In this document: positions 11,895 to 33,392 of the stretch, piece after piece | Layout: each line of letters opens with the position of its first letter | How positions within the stretch are numbered: the first letter of the stretch is position 1 | Assembly (NCBI GenBank): GCA_905250115.1 | Contig: CAJNOI010000072.1 | Location: 365,809 to 429,808, forward strand | DNA: 64,000 nt | DNA from: Adineta steineri | Lineage: Eukaryota; Rotifera; Eurotatoria; Adinetida; Adinetidae | Direction: 5' to 3' | The notes under the pieces: generated by a model | Told to the model about the DNA's origin: nothing | What the model saw: the letters and a program-made list of their open reading frames with translations, nothing else | Databases searched by the model: none | Made by a program: the position numbers and the translations under genes

Positions 11895-14800
11895 ATGGTT
11901 GTCGGAATTCCAACACCGGTGACTATTGCTGAAGAAGAAGGAGATATGCATGTATGTGAAGTTCCAAATAATATGTCAATCGATCCAAGTCCAGCATCAT
12001 TTTGTAGTGCATTATCACCATTACAATCTTTACCAACAATACCAAATGAATTACCAATTGAAAAATTGACTAAATCTTTAATAAATCCAAATGATTTACC
12101 ATTTGATTTGTTAGCTGGTGAAGAATGTCTTGAATTTGGAATTGATTTAATAACTGATGGAATACTTTATTTAACAACATATCGTCTATTTATATTTTCA
12201 AATGAATCATGTTGTTCATTTATAAATTGTCCAATACGTTTAATTGATGTTATTGAAATGAAAGATAATATTTATTTATATATTCAATGTAAAGATATTC
12301 GATCATTTCGTTTAACATTTTGTACAACAGATAAATGTGGTTATTGGTTAAGAAAATTAACTGAATCAATATCAATTCCAACATGTTTAGAAGATTTATT
12401 TGCAATAAAATTTGCTTTAGCTATACCAAATCAAGAACGTTCATTACAAGATCGTTTTAATGATGAATTAACACGTCTACAATTAGATACAGATCCATGG
12501 CGTTCAACAAGAATTAATCGTAATCATAAATTATGTACAAGTTATCCAGAATCTTGTGTTGTACCATCGTCTATATCAGATGAAGAACTTACTGAAGTTG
12601 CAAAATTTAGATCATATAGAAGATTTCCAACAATTGTTTGGAGGTAAAATATAAATTTTGATCGTTTTTATACATGAGAACATATATATATTCTCAAATG
12701 ATTCTAAAATATTAATCCTAAGAAGAAAAAGATTATATATTATTAATAACTATTTCTTGTCTGATATAAAGTCAATCGGATCTTTTTAGTATTTTTTTTT
12801 CATAGAGTCTATTTGCATTTTTCTCTTTAGACATCATAATGGTGCAGTTATTGCTCGTACTAGTCAACCTGAAGTTGGTTGGCTATTTTGGCGTTCGAAA
12901 GAAGATGAAAAAATGATTCAAGCAATTATTCACGCATGTAATAGTTCAACAGCAGATTCTACTCCTCGTAAATATTACTGAAAAAAAATAAATTATTAAA
13001 TTTTTTCTTTTAACTTTATATTTTAAAGGTGAAACTACGGGTTCAAATCGTTTATTAATTCTTGATGCTCGAAGTTATGCAGCAGCAATTGCAAATCGTG
13101 CTAAAGGTGGTGGTTTTGAATATCCACCATATTATACAGATTGTGATGTACAATTCATGAATCTACCAAATATTCACGCTATTCGTAAAAGTGCTCAGAT
13201 GTTACGTCTTGCTATTGCCAATGCTGCACAAGGTGAAAAGTAAGTTAAATATGAAATATTTTAATTTGAAAAAATATATTTTTTTTGTCTAGTTGGCTCT
13301 CACAATTAGAATCAACCCGATGGTTACATAACTTATCAGCATTAATTGGTGCTGCATCATTCGTTGTTGCTAATGTTGATAAACATAGTCGTCCTGTACT
13401 TGTTCACTGTTCAGATGGATGGGATCGTACACCTCAAATAACTACATTAGCTGAAATAATGCTTGATTCATATTATCGAACAATTGAAGGTTTTCAAATC
13501 TTAGTACAACGTGAATGGATTGCATTTGGACATAAATTTGGTGATCGTTGTGGTCATGGCGTTGGTGCCAATGATCCAAATGAACGTAGTCCTGTATTTC
13601 TTCAATGGCTTGATTGTATATATCAATTATTTATACAAAATCCAATTGCATTTGAATTTAATGAAATGTTTCTTGTACGTAAAGATTTCTACTTCTTATA
13701 TTTTGTTATCCTATATGAATTTATATTTTAGCTTAAATTAGCAACACATACATACACTTGTTTACATGGAACATTTTTATGTAACACAGATTTTGAACGT
13801 ACAACAGCTGATTTAGGAACACGAACATTGAGTGTGTGGAGTTTATTGAATATCAAATCAACACAATTTATTAATCACTTGTTTGACGAAACAAGAAAAG
13901 AGGTAAGGAAAAAAAACTTATATGACGCAGATAAATCTAAATAAAATTTTATTCTATTTTTATAGATTCTTTATCCGTCATATTCTGTTCGTGATTTACG
14001 TATATGGTCTAATTTATATTTATGTGATGCTCGATATACTCCTGCTGGCTCATCTGAACATCCATCATCATCGTCATCGTTAATACCTGGTCATTTACGT
14101 TCCTATGAAGATTTATCATTAACAAATGGTTTACATCGCTCAACATCTGATCCAAGTTTAAGTGGTTCAGTGAGTCTTGAATCATCTTCTATTACAATTC
14201 GCACTGGAAATACAAATGCAAATAACAATTCTTTAACAAATTCAATGCAATCAAATCGTCTACAAAATTCTACATCAACAAATAGTTTATTTGGTCCACC
14301 ACATCATCTTGGTACACATAATGGTAGTAATAATAATGTGACAAATAATCCTGTTAATGGTCTATCAACTCCAACATCACCAAATAATACACATATAACT
14401 CCTCCATCAACTATAACTCTCGCAAATAATAATTCACATGATGATCTAGATAATCAAATAAAACGACAAAGTATTGCAACAGATGATTCAGCACCAGATA
14501 TAACACAATTAGCATTATCATTTCAACGTTTTCCATTAAATGTTAATAGTGTTGATAATATCTTACGAACAATGTCACGTCCAAGAAAACATACAAATTC
14601 AACATCAAGTACTGGTTCAAGTTTATCTGAAGCATGGTCATTAACAAGAATTAATTCACATGAATCTAATCAAACACAACGACATGTTCGTTTTTATTTT
14701 TTGAAATAAAAAAATAAACAAAAACTTTATTTTTCTTTAGACACAACAAACACTTTCCACATCATCAAGTAAAACAATAAAATCTGTACGAAAACGTATT

Positions 14801-15559
14801 GATGTTGATGGTTTAACAAAAATTCCTGATCAAATTACTTCAAGAATGCTTGAAAAAGAACGAGCCTATGTCCAACAAATTGAAAGTCTTCATGAACATA
14901 TGCGACGTATGCAAAAATTCGTACATACATTAATTAAATTCAATAATAATAATAATCCTAATAACAATAATAATCATCATGTAAAATTATTTTTTTAATT
15001 TATTTAATTTTTCTTTCTATTAAATAAATTTATTTTTTGTCTATTAGAATACATCTCCACGTATGGATGCAATATCACAAAGTAATATAAATAGTGTTGA
15101 AACATCATCATGTGCTTCGTGGCAAAAAATTGATAATAGTGAAGGAGCTGTGACTCGTTGGATGCCAGATTTTAATGTTCATACATGTCATTCATGTCAT
15201 ACAAAATTTCAACAATGGCCTTTTTCACGTAAACATCATTGTCGAAGTATGTTTTCTTTTAAGATTAAGATAATAACTACATGTACTTTATTTTATTCTA
15301 TTTAGAATGCGGCAATATATTCTGTAGTAATTGTGCGAATTGTTATAAATTAATTCCAACATTAAGTTCAAATCCTGTACGAGTATGTCGTGATTGTTTT
15401 CCAACAATAGATGATAATAATAATACTACACCTATTGAACCATCACCACCAACAACAAAAAGTGCAGCTCCTATGCCTATACAAAATGGGTGTCGACAAC
15501 CTAATGGAACACCAAATGGATCATTTAATTCATCTGGAGGACAAAAAATCAAAGGATAA
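11895..15559 (+). CDS. MTMR3/4: Myotubularin-related phosphoinositide 3-phosphatase with FYVE domain (MTMR3/4 type)
   Basis: Nine exons join in frame to 1020 residues: 11895-12643, 12831-12967, 13029-13239, 13293-13674, 13732-13902, 13966-14685, 14741-14980, 15048-15246, 15306-15559. Residues about 50-190 form the PH-GRAM domain. The phosphatase domain includes GSNRLLILDARSYAAA and WLSQLEST. Its intact CX5R active site is HCSDGWDRT (residue about 410), so the enzyme should be active on PI3P and PI(3,5)P2. A low-complexity Ser/Asn/Thr-rich stretch follows, then a short coiled coil. The C-terminal FYVE zinc finger has its WMPD, RKHHCR and RVC signatures. This order and the C-terminal FYVE are typical of MTMR3 and MTMR4, which act on endosomal and autophagic membranes. 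The start codon follows an A-rich leader. No breaks were seen. Confidence 0.93.
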
Positions 15560-16628
15560 ACTAATTTTGTTCATGTCTATGCTTCTCTCTCTCTCTTTTT
15601 TTTTCTTATGACTCCATTTTTTTTGCCCGCGTGACGTTTCTTTTCTTTTTTTGTTGTCTACGATCTCTTTCTCTCTCTCTCTCTCCCTTATGCCTTTATA
15701 TCTATATATACGTACACATATATATATTTTTGTTCTTAAAATGAAAAGAGAAAACGATGTTTTCTAGACTAGATCTATGTTACGATTGCTTGTCGTCTCC
15801 ATGAGTTCGATTTCTCTTTCTAGTGCTAGTATGTATCCTTATCACGTGTAACGTGTTCTTGTACGTTATTTATTTATTTTTGTTCTCGTATTGAGCTCGT
15901 ATCTTTACGTTTTTCGTCTTCTGCGCTTGTTGTTGTTTATTCCTTTTCTTTTCCTTCGTCTGTGTATATACGAATTTACTAATACTTATGTGCGGACATT
16001 TTCTTTTTCTGTGATGATGATGAGATCAGCGGTATATTTCTTGTTTTCTTTTCTCTTTTTGTTACAAAAATCTATCCATACATGCATGCACATATTTTAT
16101 GGTTCCTGTATAATTCATTGTTCGCACATATACACATTCTTTTTTTTGTCTTTTTAAAATCCTTAAGTTCTTGTATGATCTATTTTTTTTTCTGTATTCG
16201 TTGTCACACATACGCACATACTTTTTTTTTCATTTATTAACATCAGTTATGTGCTTTCTTTTTTTTTTTGCATACTATTTACACAAACGAGAGAGACAAA
16301 GAGACACAGACAACAAATGGATAAACGTCGGTGTGATGATTACTTTTGAATAAATCTATAAAAAAAAAATATAGAAGCTATCAATTTTTTTATAATCACA
16401 GATACAACTAAATACCGATGAATATGGGATTCATTTTTCTTCAAGAGTTGGTTTGTGATTATGAGATATTATTATAAGAGATTTAACAGTATCATTCAAA
16501 ACTCAAGTTGAAATAAACAATTAAATATTTAACCCCATTATTTAATCATTTGATAAAATTATATAATTTAACTAACGATATAGAAGGCGCTTGAATTCTT
16601 TATATTTGTTATTACATACAATAAAAAG
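15560..16628. other. Pyrimidine-rich 3' flank of the myotubularin gene
   Basis: The sequence is strongly T- and C-rich, with a (TC)n run near 15664-15684 and many poly-T runs. Open frames here are Phe/Leu/Ser-rich readings of simple sequence and are not credible genes. It probably includes the 3' untranslated region. Confidence 0.6.
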
Positions 16629-18006
16629 ATGGACTTTCCAGCAGAATCACATGAATCATTATTAACATCACAATGGTTTGATTATACGCCGTAATTATAA
16701 ACTATCAATAAGATTAAGATAGATTATAATTTTATTCTTATTATAGAGAAATGAATGCAATTATAAATGCATTTCATCAACGTATATTTAATTTAGAAAT
16801 TCCATTGCATAGAAATAGTAAAGTATTGAATCATTCACAGACAAAAATAAAAGATAATTTATCGGATCAAACAACATTAGCCAATAACAATTTACTTAAT
16901 AGTTCGCTTCACACAGGTTTTTCTAGAATATCTAAAAAATATATTATTACAACTAAATCCATCTTTTCATAGATAATATACAAATATCATCATCTGAAAT
17001 ACCCGTATTATTTCCGTTACATCTTACTCCAAATCAAATGAAAATACGTGCATATGAATATGCAATTATTTTTGAGGATGCATTTGATCAACTAAATATT
17101 ATTCATAATGCATTATCTATAACCAGTTTTAATCGAAATAATAATCAATTTCAATTAGATAATATCAATTCATCTCATATTTCTGATTGTTCATCATTTG
17201 CATTAAATCTATTGAGTACGATTGAATATGATAAATTTCATTATGAAATCGAATATTTTTTTCATATTCTTATGTTATTATTTCGTACTTTACTTCTTGA
17301 ATTTCAAATAAATTTTCAAACTTCTATTACTAATATTTATGATCAACTACCTTCTCGACAATTAATTGAATTAAATAATCGTATAAAAATTTCTCAAGAT
17401 AAAATTCGAAATTTATTATTTATTAAAAAACATTTTCAAACGGAAAAATCTCAACAATTAAATAGAATTAATTCTAATAAATCACAATTAAATGATCATT
17501 TAATGGAAGAAAAATATCGTTCAAAAATTGCATTACGCTATTCTAATGATTGGAAACAAAATCATATTTTACAATGGATACAAATGTTATCTTATATTGA
17601 AGAAAATTCTCAAAAAACTATTGATCAATATGAGACAATTCTTAAACAAACAGAAATATCTCATAAAGAAACAATTCATATTTTATTTAAACAAAATAAT
17701 GAAATGAAACAAAATGTTAATAAATGGTATGAATATTATCAAAATGAAACATATCGTTTTGAACGAGAATTAATTCATTTTCGAAATGAATTCAATCAAA
17801 TAAAACGGCAAAGACAAGATATGTATGAAGAATATGAAAGAATGAAAATTATTGTTGATGAATATAATCAAATGAAAATCAATGAGAAATTATTTTTAGA
17901 AAAAGAAAAAGAAAAAGAAGAAGCTATAAAACGTATTCAAGCTTGGTGGAGAGGAACTATGATTCGACATATAAAACAAAAACGACGAAAGAAAAAGAAG
18001 AGTTAA
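16629..18006 (+). CDS. IQ-motif coiled-coil protein, dynein regulatory complex DRC9/DRC10-like
   Basis: Three exons (16629-16690, 16747-16916, 16973-18006) join in frame to 421 residues. The N-terminal third starts a helical region at LTPNQMKIRAYEYAIIFEDA. The rest is almost entirely charged coiled coil, with long Lys/Glu/Gln-rich helices. It ends in one IQ motif, IKRIQAWWRGTMIRHI, and a basic tail. This plan (conserved helical N-terminus, coiled coil, a single C-terminal IQ) matches IQCG (DRC9) and IQCD (DRC10), subunits of the nexin-dynein regulatory complex in motile cilia that can bind calmodulin. The IQ sequence is closer to IQCG, and the N-terminal stretch is closer to IQCD. I therefore leave the symbol open. 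The gene is intact. Confidence 0.7.
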
Positions 18007-18310
18007 TAATCATAGACTTTTCTTTTAATATTTTTACCGCAGTTCTAGAACTAATTCGAAAGATTACTCCTCACTCACATCTTTATCAACAAACATACGC
18101 ATTCTGATTTACACAGATTCCCATTCTCACTGTTATTGTATTTTTATATCGAATGTTTTTCTTAGTTTATAATTATTTGTAAGAATTTATTTTAGTTTGC
18201 AAACTTATTACATAAAACTTGATTAGTGAAAAGCAAAAAGCGAGGTGAATATATTAATTTGTAATTAAAGTATATATATATATATATATATATGTTTATT
18301 ATTCGATAAA
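18007..18310. other. Short convergent intergenic region with (TA)n run
   Basis: This separates two convergent genes and holds a (TA)n microsatellite at about 18268-18293. It is likely made of the two 3' untranslated regions. Confidence 0.6.
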
Positions 18311-20574
18311 TTAAGTCCCATGATATAATTCTGTATTTAGTATAGCCGCAGAATTGATTCCACCATTAACTAATACTCTTCCATCTATTAAAAGAGATGC
18401 TGCATGTTGATATCGTCGATTAGTTAAGTTACTAGTAAATGTCCAAGTTCTGTTCGATACAATATACACTTCAGCGGTCTTTAATGTGCCATTAGAACCA
18501 TATCCACCACTAATTAATACATTTCCACTTAATAATACCGTTGCTGTATGATACATGCGTGCAGTGCTCATATTACCAGTTAACGCCCATGTTCCAGTCG
18601 TTGGATCATACAATTCAGCACTATTTAATGGATTGCTATTCCCATCCTGTCCACCACTCACTAACACCATACCATTTAATAGCACGGATGCTGTATGATA
18701 CTGTCGTGCAACATTTAAGCTTCCAGTTACTGTCCAAGATCCACTCGACGAATTGTATAATTCAGCACTATTTAATACAACGTTGTTAGTGAACAAAATA
18801 AAAATCACAGTACTATATCCACCACTAACCAACACGTTCCCATTTGTTAACAAAGATGCTGCATGATTAGCTCGAGCACCATTTAATGCGTTAGTGGATG
18901 CCCATGTTCCAGTCGATAGTTGATATAACTCGGCAGTATTTAATATAGTATAACCATTATATCCACCAGCAAGTAATACATTCCCATTTAGTAGTACGGT
19001 TGATGTATGCATACATCGAGAAGATGTCATTGTTTGACTAGTCAATGTCCAATTTCCAGTCGATGAATTATATAACTCAGCACTATTTAAACAAGTGCTG
19101 CTACCAATGTTCCCACCACTAATCAAGACCATTCCATTTGTTAATATGGATGCTTGATGATCATATCGTGCCTGGTTTAAATTGCCAGTTAATGTCCACT
19201 TACTAGTCGATACATCGTATAATTCGGCACTGCTTATTGCAATAGTTCCGTTGAATCCACCACTGACTAATACTTTCGTATTTGTTAATAGGGTTGATGT
19301 ATGAAGATATCGTCCAACGTTTAATGTACCAGTTACTGACCATACTAAAAGAAATTATTAATATACAGAAAATAAATACAATAAATTTATATGAATAATG
19401 TATTCATCATATGCAATGATAAAAAAATGTCCTTCAATAAACGAACATATCATAATAACTAATCAAAAGTTTAAAGAGGTTACTTTTAGATTAAATCAAC
19501 TAGCCTGGACGCAATCGAATAACTTCATATAGGATTTCAAATCACCCTATCTATGACTCACTATTTGTAACTGTTGTTGTTGTTGATGATGACGTTGACG
19601 AAGTAGTAGATGAGCTAGTTGATGATGATGATGATGAAGTTGATGAAGTGGTTGATATTGATGAGGTACTTGATGTTGATATGATCGGTTCTATATTGAA
19701 AAGTTATTAGCAAAGTCTTCATAAGATAGGTATGTGAAACTTAATGCTGTAAAAGTAGATATTTTGAAGTTTTTCATAGTTTATACTGAGTTTTAGGTAG
19801 CTTCCGCTGTAGTCGATGAGAGAAGGATTTAAACTTTTACTCTTATAAACTTCAACATTCCTTTTAGTTCATATTTCATACAAAATGTTGCTGAAAAAAA
19901 CAACAAGATTGATAAAATTTTACATGAAGTTCTGTATTTATCGTCTACTAAAAATATATCTATGTATAAACGCATGGTAATACACTTAATTTCCGTCTGC
20001 TACAATGTTAATTTGTCACTATACTTGAATAACAATAATACGAGCTAATAAAATTATATATATAACGACTTTAGTCATATTACTTTTCAAAAATCCTGTA
20101 TTTGACTTCTAATGAAAACCTTCTATTAAATTTTTAATAAAAACTATCGTTCTTTTACGAGTACAGAACTTCGTAAAGAGCTTTTATAAATCGTTAATCA
20201 AAAATAAAAAATAAATAACTATGTGAATAAAGAGAAGGGAGACTCACAGGACACAGGTATTCTTTTCAAATAAACTTACTATTAATTATTGATATTAATG
20301 ATTGATTCATAAATATGAAAACAGAATTTGAATAATATTCAATTATAATTGAACTCATATTCGAAAAATATAGTTGACAAGTTTGATTTGTTGGAAAATA
20401 ATTTAATGCCGATATTAATTCATTTGATTTTATCATTTCACATATACATTGATCTTGATTTATGTTCGATAATGATTCGTTCATAGTACCAATCATTATA
20501 TAATTATTTATTTTACCGATAGAAATTGCATCAATAGTAAAAGATAATGTTAAAATAAAAGCTATACGAAACAT
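18311..20574 (-). CDS. Secreted Kelch/galactose-oxidase-like seven-repeat beta-propeller
   Basis: Three exons on the minus strand (20574-20280, 19690-19562, 19344-18311) join in frame to 485 residues. Exon 1 starts with a signal peptide (MFRIAFILTLSFTIDA). A module of about 80 residues with several Cys and N-glycosylation sequons follows. Exon 2 encodes a stalk of about 40 residues made almost only of Ser and Thr. Exon 3 holds seven repeats of about 46-50 residues, each with the pattern W-x-T-x-x-L-x-x-x-R-x-x-H-x-A-x-x-L-x-x-G-x-V-L-V-S-G-G and ending in AELY. Seven repeats are enough to close a propeller. Repeat 4 carries a hydrophobic insert of about 7 residues. The likely role is a secreted, perhaps mucin-like glycan- or protein-binding factor. 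Galactose oxidase activity is not implied. The gene is intact. Confidence 0.82.
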
Positions 20575-23500
20575 ATTTTACTTGTTAACTCTTTAAAAAA
20601 AACTTGTCACAATTCTTTCAACAGTATTCATCACTATTTAGTTTCTTTTATTTTCTTCAGCTCTCACTCTTTCTCTCGTTTAATATTTAATTATCACAGA
20701 AGAATGTACTATTTGTTGAATGTTCAATATGTCATAAAGTCAAGCAATATGATGATTATACTATACATGATGAATTTAAATTAGCAACAGCAAAAGAACA
20801 AAAGAAAACATTATTTTTTTTTCTCACTTATCAAATTAAAATCATACTCATTGTCGTAGTTGCAATGAAGAAATGTGACAAAATAATTTTTTAACAAAAA
20901 CTTCATTAGATGTGGTTACAGGCCTGCCAAGTGCTAATTCTTAAATATGGTACATTTAGTTTTAAATGGAGTGTACTTGGAGTACAAATTTTTTTAGAAG
21001 GTAAGAACTTATGAAAAAAAAAATTACCTAAAAACTTATTCTCCTTAAAAGCAACATGATATGTCACTATTATCGATTCGATTTCGATTTTATTTCGTAA
21101 TTTTCACAACAAAAATAGCATAACACAATGAAGTAATACCTTAGAAAAATCAAGGAAGATTGATTCATAATATGAAAAACTCAAAAAGAACAATGACAAA
21201 AATATAAATTATATTAGATATCGAGAACTTATCCATGATTCTTCTTGTCAATTATATCGAATTTTACTAGTTTTAAACAATAAACAGAATCATACCTTTT
21301 TCATCTAGGAAATATTTTAGTGTGAAAAAAAGTAGAAATTTTTTTTTTTAAATTGATAGGTTCAAAGGGCAAGTTATTTAAAGTACAATAAAATTATCAC
21401 CCCTGTGTGGGTTTGTGTGAAAGCACTTAAAAGTGTGAATAAATGAATTATTTCTATTGACATTCACGCCGTGATCTCTCACAAATAGATTGATATCTTA
21501 TAAAATTATAAGAGATTAAATTCATTCTCGTTTAATTCTTTATTTATGTTAACGATGGATGTATATTTGATTCTGGAATAACTAAAGGAAATGAAATTAA
21601 CTGAATATACTACAAAAATAGAAGAAATTAAGATTGGGATAACTTCATTTCCGTGTTTTTCTGTGATTGTTAGTCAGCTGGAATTAGATCGAAGTGTTAC
21701 CATCTTTTCGAAACTTATCAATAACAAAAGACAAATTAGAACTGTAAAAATAACACAAAATGAGTTCTATGATAATTCCACTACATACTTAGATATATAC
21801 ATCTTAACTTTATACGTCTATTTCGTCTTTTGACCTTTATAGATTAATTAGAACAAGATGTATACTAATAGTTTCTTTCCAAATCCTAATTGATCCATTA
21901 AGATTTGCTTTTTCCTCTTTGATTAAATCTATTTTAATAACATCTGTTAATTTATATTCTAATCTTGTAAAATATTTCAAAGAAATCTCTTTAATAATAC
22001 TCTTATCAACTTCGTACCTATTTACTTCTAAAGTCAATAGTATTTTTACTAGGATTTACAGAGAAATGTATTCTTGACTTTTCTTCTATTCTCTATAAAT
22101 TAATTTTTAACATATTTAAATAAGATAAGATTATTTATGCTTTACTACATAATAAATTAAAAGAAAAATATTGTACTTCCTCTACTTGTAAATATTATTA
22201 TTTTTCATCAGTATAGAAGAAAGACGCTTCCTTTAGAAAAAAAAATTATTTTATTTTCTAAAAATACTTTGATGTAAAATGAATTCATTTTTTTTATTTC
22301 TTTAGATAATTTACACAAAAATCAATATTGTATATTTCTGAATAATATAAAATCATAAATAATCCAAGGTTTATAATTAATTGATTATGAATTATTCTTT
22401 TTGAGTATGTATAAAACAATTCATAACTTTTGTAATTTATTTTTTCATAATTGATAACATATGCACGATCGAAAACATGCACTCTTTGTTGTTTTCATGA
22501 CTTCTTGACGTAAATACCATATATTTCTTTTAATAGATATGATGAAAAAAAAGCTATTGTCTTGTCTTCATTTATTTAACATGACACTACATATATCGCA
22601 AAATTAATCTAATATTGATACGTAGTCAAAAAAAAACATATGGAAATACAATAGTAGGCTCATATATTTCATATAGTATTGGAAACTGATAGTTTCTATT
22701 GTAATAACCGGTTCACACATCAGAGTTAAATTAAGAAATCGTTTTTATAACGGAAGAAGTATTCTATTCTAATCTAACTTTCATTCATCAACTCGTACTA
22801 TGTAATAGAGTCGATCATAAATCTTAACTGAGTTCATCAACAACAATTCTTATATGAATAGTAAGAATAATAATTAAATTTCAATATATATATTCAATAA
22901 ATCGTGCAAGTTAATCTATCTCGATATATAGCATAGATACATTCTTGTCTCCTATCTAGTATTTATGTTAGGATTAATTTGATCGACTTAGTAAAAATGC
23001 ACGTAATAGTACGAGAACATTAGCAATATGTTGATGACAGACTGTACATCCGGTCAACATCAAATAGAATTTATTCCAAAGTCCATCCTAAATTCTTCTA
23101 TATAACTCATAAATGTCTATAGAATAAGTTAAAAGATAATATAATTTCCTTTTTTATTTTATTTTATAACACAATGAATCATATTTTGCCTTGAGAAAAT
23201 ATGTGCGTGATGGGGGAGCATATGACACTGTATAACATGTTGGCATTCTGCTGCTTCTTATCGATCTTACTTTTACTTTACCGGTTTTGCTTTTTTTTTC
23301 TTGTCTATATTGACGTAAGCAGTATATTTAGCAGAAGGGAGAGAGAGAGAGAGAGACAGCACACTATCGACAAACATAGAATAAAGAGAAAAGACAAATC
23401 ATAGTGTTAGGCTGTCATACTTTCCATCACTGTTATTGTACGTAACAGTCATAAATTAAGATAGTGCATACTAGACAGAAAAAAAAACGTAAATAAGTAA

Positions 23501-26459
23501 ATACTCGTAAGATATGAATGAGTAATTTCTATGGTAAGATCTTTTTTTTTTGTGTGTGTAGTAGAGAAAAGAGAAAAGAAAACTTCAGATGATTCTGAAT
23601 AGATCAATCAAGCGATGTAATAGTAAAAGATGCTGATCTCTCAGTAGCGATAACAATAGATGACAAAAGTGGACGGAAATGAGAGAGTGATACAATACTT
23701 ATCAATGATCGATTATCACATGATTTTTTTTTACTTATAGTATAAGAAGATTGTTAATCAATAACATTAAGCTTGATATTCTTGAATTCATAAACAATAA
23801 AATTCAGTTATAGTTACCAGATTCTCACATTTCTGTAAGTATATATATGTGTTATTCAATCTAATATGAAGTAATGACATGTTCAACTATGCATTTTTTT
23901 TTAGATTGATGGTTTGTTATATATATATATATTACTAATTATAGTAATGTTCAGCTTTGATAGAGTAAGAAAGAGAAAAAAGAATAATAACTTAATAAAA
24001 TGAAGTATTGTCTGATGTTATTTCCGTTGGCTTTCTTTTTGTCTTCTTTTTTTCATTCATTCGTTCAATCTATTTAATGACTCTACTTGATACAATAACA
24101 ATGATTGTGATAAGAAAGTAAAATATTATAATGTTTTCTTCCTAACTTTGATGTCTTTTGTTTTGATTTTATTAACTAAAATAATTTCTTTTTTTTGTTC
24201 TTTAGTATTCACATAAAAAAATATTTTATATGTATTCTAGATTATCATATATATCAAATTCATTACAATTATATTATGTTTGTCTTTGATTATTAATCTA
24301 TTATTTTCAAGTAAGTCATGCTTAAGTAATTATTAGACAGATGGTGATAATTCTTCGTTTTGTTTTTAAATCTATCTTTGATGATCTATTATTTATATTT
24401 TGGATAAGAGATCATGCTTACGATTAAGGTTAATATTAATTCATTGTGCATATGCATTCTTAATACAATTTATTTGAGCAGAAAACATATTTATATATGT
24501 GTGTGTGTATTAACATTCTTGTCTTGTTAAAATGCCCTTGTATGTATTCAAGGAATACTCTAAATGTATATGAATAGTCTTGATGTTATTGCTGTGATGC
24601 ATTTAGAACTTTGTAAGAGATGAAAGCAGTTGGTTAAGGGCTTTCGACATACTGAAAAGATAAGAATTGTTTCAGCAATAATACAAGTAGTAGTAATAAT
24701 AAGCAGCTTTACTATTCTCTCTGTTTCTTTGTAAAGAAAGAAAGAAAGATAGATAGTTCCGTTTTAACCGGATTATATGAATGCTAGAAGAACAGAACAA
24801 ATCGACGTACGTGCATAATGCATGTCATGGCGTTTTGATTGTTCTCTTTCTTTCTTTTTCCTTTTTCCTTTTTTTTATCTTTTATTGTCACAATACTCAC
24901 AACAAAATTGATCACTCTAATTTAGTATTGACATAAATATATATATATATGAAAATTTAATATCGTTGAAAGTCATATAATAAACTTTTTATTATTCGAT
25001 AGATAAATGTCATATGCATGTCTTGTCAGGTTTCGACATTCTTCTAAATAATATTAGAAGACGATTAAACTGAAACAAAATGTGACATTACATGAATGGA
25101 TGAAATAAGATCTAGTCGTCTATACTCACGTTTGTATGTCAAATAGAACATGATTATTTTCTTAAAATTCTCATGTATGTCCGATTTCAAGATAATTTTC
25201 ACAGACTATAGTAACCTTTAATAAATTTACTCTTTTTACATAATTAAATTGCATAGTCTCATATGTTTGTTAGTTTTATTATATTGATTTTAGAACTATT
25301 TTCCGTCGTCTTTGATTACATATTATACTAAAAGAGATCTAAAATAACAGTATTGTGATAGAATAATGATGGTACATATGCGAGATCTTATTACATACTA
25401 TTCATGCGTATATTTTATCTGTTATTCTTATAATTAAAATATTTATTGATTTCAAATGAAACTGTTTTTGCAGTAATAATTACTCTCGAAATTTTTCATA
25501 TAGTAAACGATTAATGATGTATTAAACTGATAAAACTACATAGATATCATTATAGTGAACCTTTCCAACTGTTCACTGTTGGTGTTTTTATAAATGCGTT
25601 AATGATTTTCTATTTGTTTCCTTTGATAGATAATAATCCTAATGAAAATATCAAGTAAACATCCATATGATTATTCCGAAGCAGATTAGATTTTATATGA
25701 GTTTGAATACTCTAGAGAGACACACATTGTTTTGGTTTAATTTGCACTATTCACATGATATATTGCGTGTATGTTAGTAAAATATAGATAAAAGATTTTT
25801 GTTTCTTTTCAATATATGACAATTGTTATTTTTACTAACAAAATTCTTTTTAGCAGTTACACAATACATTTATTAGATGATAGCACTCGACTGAAGAATA
25901 ATCAGACAAATAAAAAAGAGGAATGGAGAAAGTCAAGTTGGAACGAGAAAAGAAAACTTTTATATGACTATTGATATGATGATTTATACTATATAATGAT
26001 GACATCATTCATATCGTTGTTCTTCTTTTCTTGTAACATTTCTTTTTTGTTCTTCTTCCGTTCCATATTTTTTTTCTTTGGAGAAGAATAAAATTGTACA
26101 AGACGAAAGATGTAATGACAATTGGCGATCAGCGCTTCTAATTCTCATCGTTCTTGTCTCATTGAGTTTATCTGTCTATATATTTTCATCGAACGCTAAA
26201 AAAAAAAGTTTTGTTTCTACTGTTGTTGTTTTATATTTGGCTTCGACATATATATATATATATATGTTTTGTGTGTGTCGACGACTCGTCGCATTATTTA
26301 TTGATGTTATAATTGAAATGTACGAGGGACGGACAAGCGACAACGAAGAGAGAATAAGAGAATTTGAGCTAGAGATATAGATTGATGGGCAACTATACTA
26401 CTAGTTACAGTTAAAGTATACAAACAAATTATTCTTTTCCAACATTTCTTTTTTTGATA
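20575..26459. other. 5.9-kb stretch without a recognisable gene, upstream of PKC
   Basis: AT-rich DNA with simple repeats, including a (GA)n run near 23337-23357 and several poly-T tracts. A small piece at about 20700-20900 (plus) reads CSICHKVKQYDDYTIHDEF and, in another frame, HCRSCNEE. It may be the relic of a zinc-binding protein. Open frames near 21591, 21837, 22294 and 23201 have no family motifs or splice context. The likely content is distal regulatory DNA or gene debris. Confidence 0.5.

Positions 26460-33392
<6,933 letters not shown>

Noticed and set aside
15891-16353. Open frames in the pyrimidine-rich 3' flank of the myotubularin gene
   Set aside because: They are Phe/Leu/Ser-rich readings of T- and C-rich simple sequence without family motifs or splice context.
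20695-20900. Possible zinc-binding gene with CxxC pairs
   Set aside because: The two Cys pairs fall in different frames with stops between them, and no start or splice pattern supports a gene. It is kept only as a note within the intergenic stretch.
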